From CBDDDW01 sp965226805 (lineage in GTDB: Bacteria; Chloroflexota; Dehalococcoidia; Lucifugimonadales; JAGWBF01), in NCBI GenBank assembly GCA_965226805.1, contig CBDDDW010000028.1, positions 124,001 through 188,000 on the forward strand: a stretch of DNA of 64,000 nucleotides. The letters are read 5' to 3'. Each line of letters begins with the position of its first letter. The stretch's first letter is position 1. Positions 16,426-23,503 of the stretch are shown one piece after another. The position numbers and the translations under genes are program-made. Below the pieces are notes generated by a model. It ran no database searches. It was not told the origin of the DNA and saw only the letters and a list, made by a program, of their open reading frames with translations.

Positions 16426-16821
16426 ATGGAACGCCGCATCGTCAATCCATGGACGTGGCAAGATCAGTTCGGATTCGTCCAGGCCAACGAGGTGAGTGGT
16501 GTGCAGCGAACTCTCATCTGTTCTGGACAGGCTGCGGTCAACGCTGATGGTAGTCCGGGGCCCGCGGGAGATATGGTAGGCCAGCTCAACCAGGCTCTAG
16601 ATAACCTGGAGACGGTCCTGAAGGAGGCCGGGTTCAGGATGTCCGACGTGGTGCGTCTCAACTACTTCACTACCGACGTGGATAGTTTCTTTGAAGCCGC
16701 TATGGCGGTGGGTGGGCGGATGGCAGAATCTGGCTGCCGGGCAGCCAGTACTTTACTTGGCGTGCAACGCCTGGCCTATCCCGAGCTACTCGTGGAGATT
16801 GAAGCTACTGCGGTAGCCTAG
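16426..16821 (+). CDS. RidA/YjgF family protein
   Basis: A RidA-fold protein of about 131 residues. It has TLICSGQAAVNADG near the N-terminus, then QLNQALDNLETVLKEAGFRMSDVVRLNYFTTD and the closing region PELLVEIEATAVA. Canonical RidA uses an Arg in the RAS-x-x-V stretch to hydrolyse enamine/imine intermediates. Here that stretch reads CRAASTLLGVQRLAYPELLVEIE, so the deaminase Arg may be kept, but the subgroup is uncertain. The ATG at 16426 follows AAGGGGG; an in-frame GTG six bases upstream is possible. Confidence 0.85.
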   Translation: MERRIVNPWTWQDQFGFVQANEVSGVQRTLICSGQAAVNADGSPGPAGDMVGQLNQALDNLETVLKEAGFRMSDVVRLNYFTTDVDSFFEAAMAVGGRMAESGCRAASTLLGVQRLAYPELLVEIEATAVA

Positions 16822-16890
16822 CCTCTTCAACCTCTTTGAGATTACATCATGCCGGCGTGGGCGAGCTCGACAAATGCGAGGGGCAGCCTT

Positions 16891-18010
16891 CTAGCCTAGG
16901 CGGTATATCCTGGCGGCGTTTCCTCCGACGATCTTGGCTTTCTCCTCCTCGGTACAATCGGCCAGGATTTCCTCCAGGATCTCGCGGCTCCTCGGGAAGG
17001 TAGACTCGATGTGGGGATAGTCGGAGCCCCACAGGAGGCTGTCCACACCTATTATGTCCCGGAGTCTTATGCCCAGGGCATCTTCCTGAAAGCCCAGGAA
17101 CACGTTCCGGTGGAAGTAGTCGCTGGGAAGCATGTTCTCTTTATACCGGTAAGGGGCTAGCTCACGGACCCTCTGGGTGTAGTTGTAGTCCAGCCGGTCC
17201 AAGAAGTGGGGCACCCAGGACAGCTCCTGCTCTATTGATCCCACCTGTAGTCTTGGGTAGCGCTCGAACACGCCGCCATAGATCATGCTGGCGAGGGAGG
17301 TACGGACCCAGTGGTCGATGTTGCACATGAACACGGCCCTGATGGGCTCATCGGCCACGATGTCGGCTCGGACGAACGCGATTTGTGGAGACGTGCAGGC
17401 TGAGGGGCATTTCAAGGTCCTGGGCGGCGGCCCAGAGGGGTTCATACTCCGGCAGATCATACGACCTACCGGCGGGAGGGTAGACGGTGATCATCGCTCC
17501 CAACAGTCCTAAGCCGACGCACCGCTCCAGCTCCCTGATGCCCTCCCCCACGTCGTCCACGTTGAGCAAGGCGATGCCCTTGATTCGGTGGGGAAAGGGT
17601 CTGCAAAAATCGGCGAGCCAGTCGTTGTATGCCCTGAAGGCCGCCGACAGCAGATCGCTATCAGGTACGTTGTAGAGAAACTGCCCTTCCGTAGCATAGA
17701 TTATGCTGACGTCGATGCCGTCCAGGTCCATGTCCTTCACGTGCTCCTCGGGGATGTACGCCCCCAGGCGTACGCTTTCGTATGTTTTGGCGCGAGTCAG
17801 GTTGGCAGGGTCGTCGAATCGCTTGCCCACCTGTGAGCCCGCCGCGGCGGTGTTTCCCCGGACTCCGTCGCAGAACCACCAGTCGCCCCCATCCTCGTCG
17901 CGCACCACCCTGGGCGCCCGGTCTCTGTACTTGGGCTCAATTCTTTCGGTCCACAGGTCCGGCGGTTCCATGACGTGGTCGTCGGAAGATATGATTCTGT
18001 AATCAACCAT
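16891..18010 (-). pseudogene. Amidohydrolase (amidohydrolase-2 family), frameshifted
   Basis: Two adjoining frames together encode one amidohydrolase. The first (start 18010, MVDYRIISSDDHVMEPPDLW) runs to ...MPLSLHVSTNR and then goes out of frame near 17375. The second resumes with FVRADIVADEPIRAVFMCNIDHWVR and ends in GGNAARIYRLG at 16891. The intact paralogue at 31289-32416 reads straight through the same junction (LHVATNRATPGQERKDF...SDHWVR), so this copy has a frameshift with a small deletion. Metal ligands are visible (DDH, HV, WGSDYPH). It is a real lesion or an assembly error. Confidence 0.8.
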
Positions 18011-18156
18011 GCCCGGTCCTCCATCTCTCCGTATTCCAAGCTGCCCGCATGGAATCTGGGCTAACCGCTTTTCGGTCCGCGACACCTGGCACCCTCAAGA
18101 TTTCGATTGCACGTCATTCTGTGGGAGTCCGCCTAAGGCGGTCGACCGAAGAATCC

Positions 18157-18330
18157 GACCTAGTCGTGTGTCTGCCAAATGGGTTTACAATACGTCAGCG
18201 CTCGACGTGGCCCCCCGGTCTGCCTCCTCTCCCTATGGGAGAGGATTGAGGTGAGGGTGAGACCGGGGTTCGCGGGGAGGACCTCCTCATATCAGCATTG
18301 TAATGCTATATACGAGACACTAGACTAGCA
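18157..18330. repeat. Dispersed ~175-bp repeat, copy B (inverted relative to copy A)
   Basis: Runs from GACCTAGTCGTGTGTCTGCC to ACGAGACACTAGACTAG, the reverse complement of 11562-11744. The central palindrome is incomplete: after CCCCCCGGTCTG one arm jumps to CCTCCTCTCCC, while the other arm is kept in full. Its right end runs into the MITE-like copy 2 through a shared CTAG. Just left of it (18115-18156) is a fragment of another dispersed motif (CGACCGAAGAATC) also seen near 36331. Confidence 0.85.
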
Positions 18331-18495
18331 GGGTGCTGAAAGACTCTTCGACCATCCCTCTGGCCCGCTTCCCTTCGGCGGGCTCAGGACGGACCTGGCG
18401 AGGAAGGGGGAGAAACTTATATCTGAGGGACACCCTCAGACTCCGGCAAAGGGGCTTCGCCCCTCTGCACACCCCTCTCTTCCGAAGCCTGCTAG
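18325..18495. repeat. MITE-like element, copy 2
   Basis: A 171-bp relative of the element at 2405-2618. The ends are CTAGCAGGGTGC (18325-18336) and GAAGCCTGCTAG (18484-18495), matching as inverted repeats with two mismatches. Shared interior blocks include CTTCGACCATCC, CTTCGGCGGGCTCAGGAC, ATATCTGAGGGACACCC and AAAGGGGCTTCG. Its left end also recurs alone at about 31108-31124 (CTAGACTAGCAGGGTGC). Confidence 0.7.
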
Positions 18496-18780
18496 TGTGC
18501 AATGATTATGATTCAGCGGTCTTGGTGTGTCAACGAGGCTGGTCGGGGTTCGAGGTCTAACGGCACCACCGGCGGGGCGTGGCGACTTGCCGTCGGCGTT
18601 GGGGTGGGCGTCGGTGTCGCTGCGTTCGAGTTTTGCTCATGTCACCGGTTCCGCGAGCTCAGTGCAGGCGCCAGTCCCTCCGGCTGCGCTCAAGGTGAAC
18701 TCGGCGAAGGGTCTGGAGCGCCTGAGGGCGATCGGCCACCTGTTAATCAGGCGTCCTACCCCACGAGATTCACTCCAACG
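18496..18780. other. Unassigned stretch between MITE-like copy 2 and khpB
   Basis: 285 bp downstream of khpB on the minus strand. Short GC-rich open frames exist on both strands but none has a ribosome site or a recognisable product. No tRNA-like or terminator-like structure was found. Confidence 0.4.
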
Positions 18781-19425
18781 TCACGAGTTCTGCGGAGCGA
18801 TCGTCACTTTGCGGTCATCTCCCAGGCCGCTGCTCTCGGTACTTACTTTCGGGTGTTCCGCAAGGGCCATGTGGATGATCCTGCGCTCGGCGGCCGGCAT
18901 GGGCTCCAGGGAGAGGGCCCTGCCGGAGGATGCCACCCTGTCGGCAACTCTGAGGGCCATCTCGCGGAGGGAGTTATACCGCCGCTCGCGATACCGTTCG
19001 ATGTCCAGTACCACCCTGACCCTTTCGTCTTCCAGCTTACTATTCACAACGAGGTTGACGAGGAACTGGATGGCGCGGAGAGTCTCGCCCCTCCGACCAA
19101 TAAGGAGCCCCGAGTCGTCGCCCGTTACGTCCACGACAGGGCCGCCGGAATCAGGGTCGAAAGCGCTTCGGAGGGTGGTCAAAACGCGTACGCCAGCTGC
19201 CAAGAGCATCTTGTTCACCACCTCAATCGCCAGCGAGGCGGCCTGGTGGGAGGAAGGGAATTTCCTCACGCGAACCCTGGCCGGTTCTGAGCCGATCCCC
19301 AGGAACCCGGGTTTACCTCGGCTTAGTATTTCTATTTCTACTTCTTCCCTGTTTGCGTCGAGGTCTTTCAGCGCCAGCTCGATCGCTTCTTCGACGGCCT
19401 TTCCGGACATTATCCGTTCTTCCAT
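18781..19425 (-). CDS. khpB: RNA-binding protein KhpB (Jag/SpoIIIJ-associated)
   Basis: A 214-residue protein with the Jag N-terminal domain (KAVEEAIELALKDL ... LSRGKPGFLGIGSEPARVRV), then a KH domain with the IGRRGETLRAIQFLVN signature (GxxG is GRRG), then the R3H-like end (RRYNSLREMALRVADRVASSG ... MPAAERRIIHMAL). It binds RNA and works with KhpA in cell-wall and division control in other bacteria. The start at 19425 has AAGGAG ten bases upstream. It overlaps the 3' end of yidC by 113 bp in another frame, an unusually long overlap. Confidence 0.93.
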   Translation of the reverse strand: MEERIMSGKAVEEAIELALKDLDANREEVEIEILSRGKPGFLGIGSEPARVRVRKFPSSHQAASLAIEVVNKMLLAAGVRVLTTLRSAFDPDSGGPVVDVTGDDSGLLIGRRGETLRAIQFLVNLVVNSKLEDERVRVVLDIERYRERRYNSLREMALRVADRVASSGRALSLEPMPAAERRIIHMALAEHPKVSTESSGLGDDRKVTIAPQNS

Positions 19426-20233
19426 GACTCTCTATCTCCTTCGGTTCCGACTCCCCCTCCGGCTCCGGTGCAGGCTCAGGGACGGGAGTCGTGGTAGTAG
19501 TGCCGAATTTGGGTATCAGGGAGCTCCATTCGCCCGTCATGACGCCGTGGATTACGACGCCTATAACGTTGGAGACCACCCAGTAGAGGGCGAGACCACT
19601 GGGGAACGACAGTGAGAACAGCCCCAGCATCGCGGGCATCATCCACAGCATCATGCGGTTCGTGGAGGCAGTCCGCTCGTCCGTCGAGGGTAACATGGTG
19701 ACTTTTTGCTGGGCCCACGTGGATGCACCTACCAGGATTGGCAGGAGCAGCGGGGACGGATCGGGATTGGCCAGGTCCAGCCATAGAAAGTTGCTGTTTA
19801 TCGGCGCAACGGTGTCAATGACCGGGTTCCAGGAATAGAGCCTCTGGGCTAGTCCGACTAGGTCATCTGGGTTGGTACCCAGGGTCTTCAACAAGGCCTG
19901 GTAGAGCCCGATCCAGATGGGAAGCTGGATGACCATCGGTCCCAGGCAGCCCAGCGGATTGACCCCTTCCGTCTTGTACAGGGACATCATCTCCTTGGAC
20001 CTCCGCTGGGGGTCCTTGGCGTAGCGGGTCTGTATGTCCTTCATCTTGGGCTGCAGAGACGTCATCCGCCTCATCTGCTTTGTCTGTTTCACGGTGAGAG
20101 GTAAGGTAGCTACCCTAACTATTATCGTGAAGATTATCAACGAAAGGCCGAAGTTGCTGAACAGCAGGGTATAGAGCACGACCAGTATGTTGACCATCGG
20201 GTTGATGAGGACGTTGTTGAAGACGAAGCCCAA
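19313..20233 (-). CDS. yidC: Membrane protein insertase YidC/Oxa1
   Basis: A 306-residue insertase of the short Gram-positive/mitochondrial type, without the large periplasmic P1 domain. The order is hydrophobic N-terminus, LTVKQTKQMRRMTSLQPKMKDIQTRY coiled-coil loop, PMVIQLPIWIGLYQAL, and the last helices with MLWMMPAMLGLFSLSFPSGLALYWVVSNV. The tail is proline/glutamate-rich and then strongly basic (RRRSDRAGAERPRRKQGRSR), as in YidC forms that bind the ribosome; part of this tail is encoded in the overlap with khpB. It starts seven bases after the PQQ lipoprotein gene. Confidence 0.95.
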   Translation of the reverse strand: MGFVFNNVLINPMVNILVVLYTLLFSNFGLSLIIFTIIVRVATLPLTVKQTKQMRRMTSLQPKMKDIQTRYAKDPQRRSKEMMSLYKTEGVNPLGCLGPMVIQLPIWIGLYQALLKTLGTNPDDLVGLAQRLYSWNPVIDTVAPINSNFLWLDLANPDPSPLLLPILVGASTWAQQKVTMLPSTDERTASTNRMMLWMMPAMLGLFSLSFPSGLALYWVVSNVIGVVIHGVMTGEWSSLIPKFGTTTTTPVPEPAPEPEGESEPKEIESHGRTDNVRKGRRRSDRAGAERPRRKQGRSRNRNTKPR

Positions 20234-20240
20234 GATGCTC

Positions 20241-21497
20241 CTAGCTCTCGCCCAGATCTTTGGTGGAGACTTGCCACCGCTCCTGCCAACCCTTCACGTC
20301 GACGCCTCGCACCGTGTTGTCCTCGACTCCTACGAACACCATGTTCCCATCTATGCTGAGAGGAGCCTTTACGCGGCCGTTCAGGTCCTTCGACACCTCA
20401 AGCTTGGCCCCGTCGATGGCGCTGATGATGTGCAGCTTACCGGCGTCGGTCGCTACTATCAGCACATCTCCAACTACCACCGGAGTAGATACCACCGGTT
20501 CACTCGCCTTGAAGGGTAGAGGCCATGCCGAGGCGCCCTGTTTATCCAGGCCGTATACACTGCCGTCCATAGTAGCGGCGAATATAAGATTGCCGTCGGA
20601 TACTGCACTTGCCCAGAACCAGTGGCTGCCTTTAAACGGCTTGTCCCATGCGAGTTGACCCTCGGGATTGTCTGTTACGGCTTTCAACGCATATACGTTC
20701 TTATCAAAAGAGCCGACCACCACCATTAATCCGTCGGGCCCATCCACCAGAAGGGGCTTGGAAACTACTGCCCCCCCGGTCTTGTATTTCCAAAGCAGAC
20801 TGCTCTGGTTCAGCCTACCGTCCAGAGAGACCGCGTAGACATATCGGTCCATCGACCCGAAATATGCTACTCCATTTGCGATCGCCGGTGGGGACCAGAT
20901 CCGTCCACCCGACGCAAAGGTCCCCGCTCGCTCTCCGGTGAGGGCGTCGAAGGCATAGAGTTTGCCGTCGTCGGAGCCTACCAGCACAAAGCCCTCCCCA
21001 ATCGCCGGACCACCTACTATGGCCCCTTCTAGGGTCTTGATCCATTCGCCGGACTCCAGGTTGTTGCTGAAGCCCGCTCTATCTTTGTGCAGCGCGTATA
21101 TCCTGCCTGTATCTCCGTCTCTGCTGCCCCGGGACCCTACGTAGATCAGGTCCTCTCCCACTGCGGGCGCGCCGAAGACCCCACCCAAACTGATGTCTTC
21201 CGAGAAGGGGGCGAAGCTCCAGATCAACTGGTCCCTCGGACTCAAGCCCCCCTCTTCGTTAGAATCGAGCGCCAGAATCATGCCCTGCCGGGTCCCCACG
21301 TATACGACCCCGTCGCTTGATGCGGTCGCGCCCCAACCCGAACTCCAGCCGATCAGGTTCCGTGGGTTGCACCCGCTCGTGGCCAGCGCCATGGCGGTCA
21401 GCAGAATGAGAAGGCCCAACCCAACGGACTTCCCTCGGCGGTCCGGGCGCGGATCCGGCACCGGACTTACCCCTCCTTGCGGCATATTCTGGCTCAC
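20241..21497 (-). CDS. PQQ-repeat beta-propeller lipoprotein
   Basis: A 418-residue protein with a basic N-terminus, a hydrophobic segment and the lipobox ATSGC (Cys near residue 43), so it is likely lipid-anchored outside the membrane. The rest is a string of PQQ-like blades: GVVYVGTRQGMILALDSN, GFVLVGSDDGKLYAFDALTG, GVAYFGSMDRYVYAVS, ALIFAATMDGSVYGLD-like and VLIVATDAGKLHIIS. It sits inside the rpmH-yidC operon, seven bases before yidC. A role in receiving or folding exported proteins, as for BamB-like propellers, is inference from position only. Confidence 0.85.
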   Translation of the reverse strand: MSQNMPQGGVSPVPDPRPDRRGKSVGLGLLILLTAMALATSGCNPRNLIGWSSGWGATASSDGVVYVGTRQGMILALDSNEEGGLSPRDQLIWSFAPFSEDISLGGVFGAPAVGEDLIYVGSRGSRDGDTGRIYALHKDRAGFSNNLESGEWIKTLEGAIVGGPAIGEGFVLVGSDDGKLYAFDALTGERAGTFASGGRIWSPPAIANGVAYFGSMDRYVYAVSLDGRLNQSSLLWKYKTGGAVVSKPLLVDGPDGLMVVVGSFDKNVYALKAVTDNPEGQLAWDKPFKGSHWFWASAVSDGNLIFAATMDGSVYGLDKQGASAWPLPFKASEPVVSTPVVVGDVLIVATDAGKLHIISAIDGAKLEVSKDLNGRVKAPLSIDGNMVFVGVEDNTVRGVDVKGWQERWQVSTKDLGES

Positions 21498-21676
21498 TGA
21501 GTGCCGGCCCCACTCGCCAAACGCTGGTCGAAGGGAAGTTCCGGGGACAGAGAGGAACCGGCTGTCGCAGGTTGGCTACGCCTATGCTGGGCGATGTTCG
21601 AACACAGAGTGATAGTCATTTACCGATACATTAAATTCCTGAGGGCCCGGGATCAAAGAGAGGAGATCCGGTCGTA

Positions 21677-21886
21677 TCAGGGTACAGGGTCGTAACCCCT
21701 CCCGCCGAATGGGCGGCATCGGGCCAGTCGCCGAACACTGAGCCCACTCCCCTTTATCACGCCATGTTTGTGAATGGCGTCACGAGAATACTCGGAGCAT
21801 GTGGGGAGATAGCGACATGTTGGAGCGAGAAATGGCGAGATCGCCCGCTGGTAGAAGGTGATCAGCGCCAGTGCCGGTGCCTTCAT
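21677..21886 (-). CDS. yidD: Membrane protein insertion efficiency factor YidD
   Basis: A 69-residue protein starting [20 protein letters not shown], with the family's Cys pattern in [17 protein letters not shown] and the ending [17 protein letters not shown]. The ATG at 21886 overlaps the rnpA stop (ATGA), which supports this start over longer forms. YidD assists YidC-dependent insertion and is normally encoded between rnpA and yidC, as here. Confidence 0.93.
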   Translation of the reverse strand: MKAPALALITFYQRAISPFLAPTCRYLPTCSEYSRDAIHKHGVIKGSGLSVRRLARCRPFGGRGYDPVP

Positions 21887-22344
21887 TGCTCGGTCCCTCT
21901 GGGCTTGCCTGAGAAGAGGGCCAAACCTCCTTTTGCGTTCGCGTGGCTCTTGTCCTCGTACGAGGGCTCGCGCCACTTATGGTCTATTACGGGTGCTGTG
22001 CTATTGGGGGCTGGTCTCGACATCAGACCAGCTCTCTGCAATAAGTCCTCCGCAGCGTTTCCAAGCTGAGAGGAGTCGGCTCTAGAGGCCTCTCTCCTGG
22101 CGATCAAGAGTATATCCCATCCAGGTGTTATAGCCCTGACCCGAATGATCTCACGAAGCCGCCGTTTCACCTTGTTCCTCACCACCGCGCATCCGATCCG
22201 TTTACCCACCAGGAATCCAAAGCGGCTTTTGTCCAGATCGTTTGCGATCGCCCTCAGCAATAGGAGCCGGTTGGCCCATCTGCGGCCTTCCTGGTGTATC
22301 AGGGAGAAACGCTTGCTACCGGTGAGGCGTAGCTCTCTTTGCAT
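21883..22344 (-). CDS. rnpA: Ribonuclease P protein component
   Basis: A 153-residue protein whose first ~110 residues match Rnp[45 protein letters not shown] (the RNR motif that contacts RNase P RNA) and GWDILLIAR. The last ~40 residues are an extra polar tail not usual in the family. It begins 27 bp after rpmH, the common rpmH-rnpA pairing. Confidence 0.95.
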   Translation of the reverse strand: MQRELRLTGSKRFSLIHQEGRRWANRLLLLRAIANDLDKSRFGFLVGKRIGCAVVRNKVKRRLREIIRVRAITPGWDILLIARREASRADSSQLGNAAEDLLQRAGLMSRPAPNSTAPVIDHKWREPSYEDKSHANAKGGLALFSGKPRGTEQ

Positions 22345-22371
22345 GCAATGTCAATGTTGACGTGACTGCGA

Positions 22372-22509
22372 TCAAACCGTCAGACGATGACGGCCCTTGA
22401 ACCGGCGACGCTTCAGCACAGCTCGACCGCCGTGGGTACTGCCACGGGCACGGAAACCGTGAACCCGCTGTCGGCGACGTTTCTTGGGTTGATAGGTACG
22501 TTTGACCAT
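22372..22509 (-). CDS. rpmH: 50S ribosomal protein L34
   Basis: A 45-residue basic protein, [20 protein letters not shown], continuing with RARGSTHGG and [12 protein letters not shown], the invariant L34 layout. The start is marked by GGAGGAA eight bases upstream. First gene of the rpmH-rnpA-yidD-yidC-khpB operon, transcribed from the promoter at 22531-22560. Confidence 0.97.
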   Translation of the reverse strand: MVKRTYQPKKRRRQRVHGFRARGSTHGGRAVLKRRRFKGRHRLTV

Positions 22510-22530
22510 TAAGATTCCTCCGGCAGATGG

Positions 22531-22560
22531 ATTATAATTCATGTGTGAGATAGGTGTCAA
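22531..22560 (-). promoter_or_regulatory. Sigma-70-type promoter of the rpmH operon
   Basis: On the minus strand TTGACA (22555-22560) and TATAAT (22531-22536) are both exact consensus, with an 18-bp spacer, ending about 20 bp before the rpmH start codon. The -10 is nearly palindromic, so a plus-strand TATAAT (22533-22538) may also serve the divergent tlyA. Confidence 0.85.
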
Positions 22561-22582
22561 TTTGGACGAGTACGGCAGTTCG

Positions 22583-23344
22583 ATGAAAAAGGGGTCCAAA
22601 AGGAGGGCAGACCTTCTGCTTCTGGAGCAGGGGCTGGCCGAGAGCAGGGAGAAAGCCCAGGCCCTTATCATGGCTGGGCTGGTACATTCCCCGGCCGGCA
22701 AGGTTGCCAAGCCCGGCGAGGCGATATCCGTGGACGTACCCCTCAAAGTCAGGGGCAGGCTGCCGTATGTGGGCCGGGGCGGGATGAAGCTGGCCCACGC
22801 TCTGGACCGATTCGGGCTCGACGTGAGAGGTCTCACCGTACTGGACGCAGGGGCGTCCACCGGGGGCTTTACTGACTGCCTGCTTCAGCGGGGCGCTCAG
22901 AGGGTATTCGCCCTTGACGTGGGCCATGGGCAGCTCGACTATCGCCTCCGCCGGGACGCGAGGGTAGTGGTCATGGAGGGTGTGAACGCCCACCATCCCT
23001 TTTGCCTGCCGTCACCGGCCTCGGCCTGCGCGCCCGATGATAGGAGCGTCCAGCTGGCCACGATCGACGTGTCGTTCATTTCAGTCACCAAGGTTATCCC
23101 CGCTGTCGCGCAGCACGTATCGAACGGCCGGCACATCATCGTACTTGTGAAGCCCCAGTTCGAGGCGCGACGCAAAGAGGTGGGACGGGGTGGCGTGATA
23201 AAGGACCCGGCCATCCACTCGGCGGTGCTGGCTCGGGTAATCACTTGGGTGGTCAACGCCGGCTTCCGACTGCGCGGCCTCGTGCCCTCTCCCATTCTCG
23301 GGGATGCCGGTAACCGAGAATTCTTCCTGCTGCTGGAAAAGTGA
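22583..23344 (+). CDS. tlyA: TlyA family rRNA methyltransferase / hemolysin-like
   Basis: A two-domain protein. The N-terminal S4 RNA-binding domain ([28 protein letters not shown]) is followed by an FtsJ-type SAM methyltransferase with [29 protein letters not shown] (SAM loop), [14 protein letters not shown] and LVKPQFEA. TlyA enzymes 2'-O-methylate rRNA cytidines. The ATG at 22583 ([10 protein letters not shown]) fits the family start; an ATG at 22541 would overlap the promoter region. It is divergent from rpmH. Confidence 0.92.
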   Translation: MKKGSKRRADLLLLEQGLAESREKAQALIMAGLVHSPAGKVAKPGEAISVDVPLKVRGRLPYVGRGGMKLAHALDRFGLDVRGLTVLDAGASTGGFTDCLLQRGAQRVFALDVGHGQLDYRLRRDARVVVMEGVNAHHPFCLPSPASACAPDDRSVQLATIDVSFISVTKVIPAVAQHVSNGRHIIVLVKPQFEARRKEVGRGGVIKDPAIHSAVLARVITWVVNAGFRLRGLVPSPILGDAGNREFFLLLEK

Positions 23345-23430
23345 GTCTCGGTCGCCGGGCCAAGGGGATGCATTGGGAGTTATATCTCTGGTAATCTATT
23401 AACGAATCCGTACCGACATTCTATCGCGGG

Positions 23431-23457
23431 AATCCCTCTCCCGCCGGGAGAGGGATT
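23431..23457. repeat. Short palindrome upstream of ileS
   Basis: AATCCCTCTCCC and its exact complement GGGAGAGGGATT flank GCC. It belongs to the same CTCTCCC/GGGAGAG hairpin class as the large palindrome at 11622-11688. It lies about 50 bp upstream of the ileS start and would be in its mRNA leader. No T-box features were seen. Confidence 0.7.
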
Positions 23458-23503
23458 TAGGGTGAGGGCGAGCCCCGAGGGTGAGGGTTGTAAGTGGGAA
23501 CCG

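Noticed and set aside
18502..18780. Considered as tRNA or other RNA gene because of a GGTCGGGGTTCGAGG-like stretch
   Set aside because: No acceptor or anticodon stem could be built around it.
18527..19615. 362-codon plus-strand open frame
   Set aside because: Antisense to khpB and the end of yidC; composition is Ser/Arg-rich without any domain.
23345..23503. Considered as T-box leader of ileS
   Set aside because: No T-box sequence (UGGNACC-type) or specifier structure; the hairpin is a dispersed repeat.
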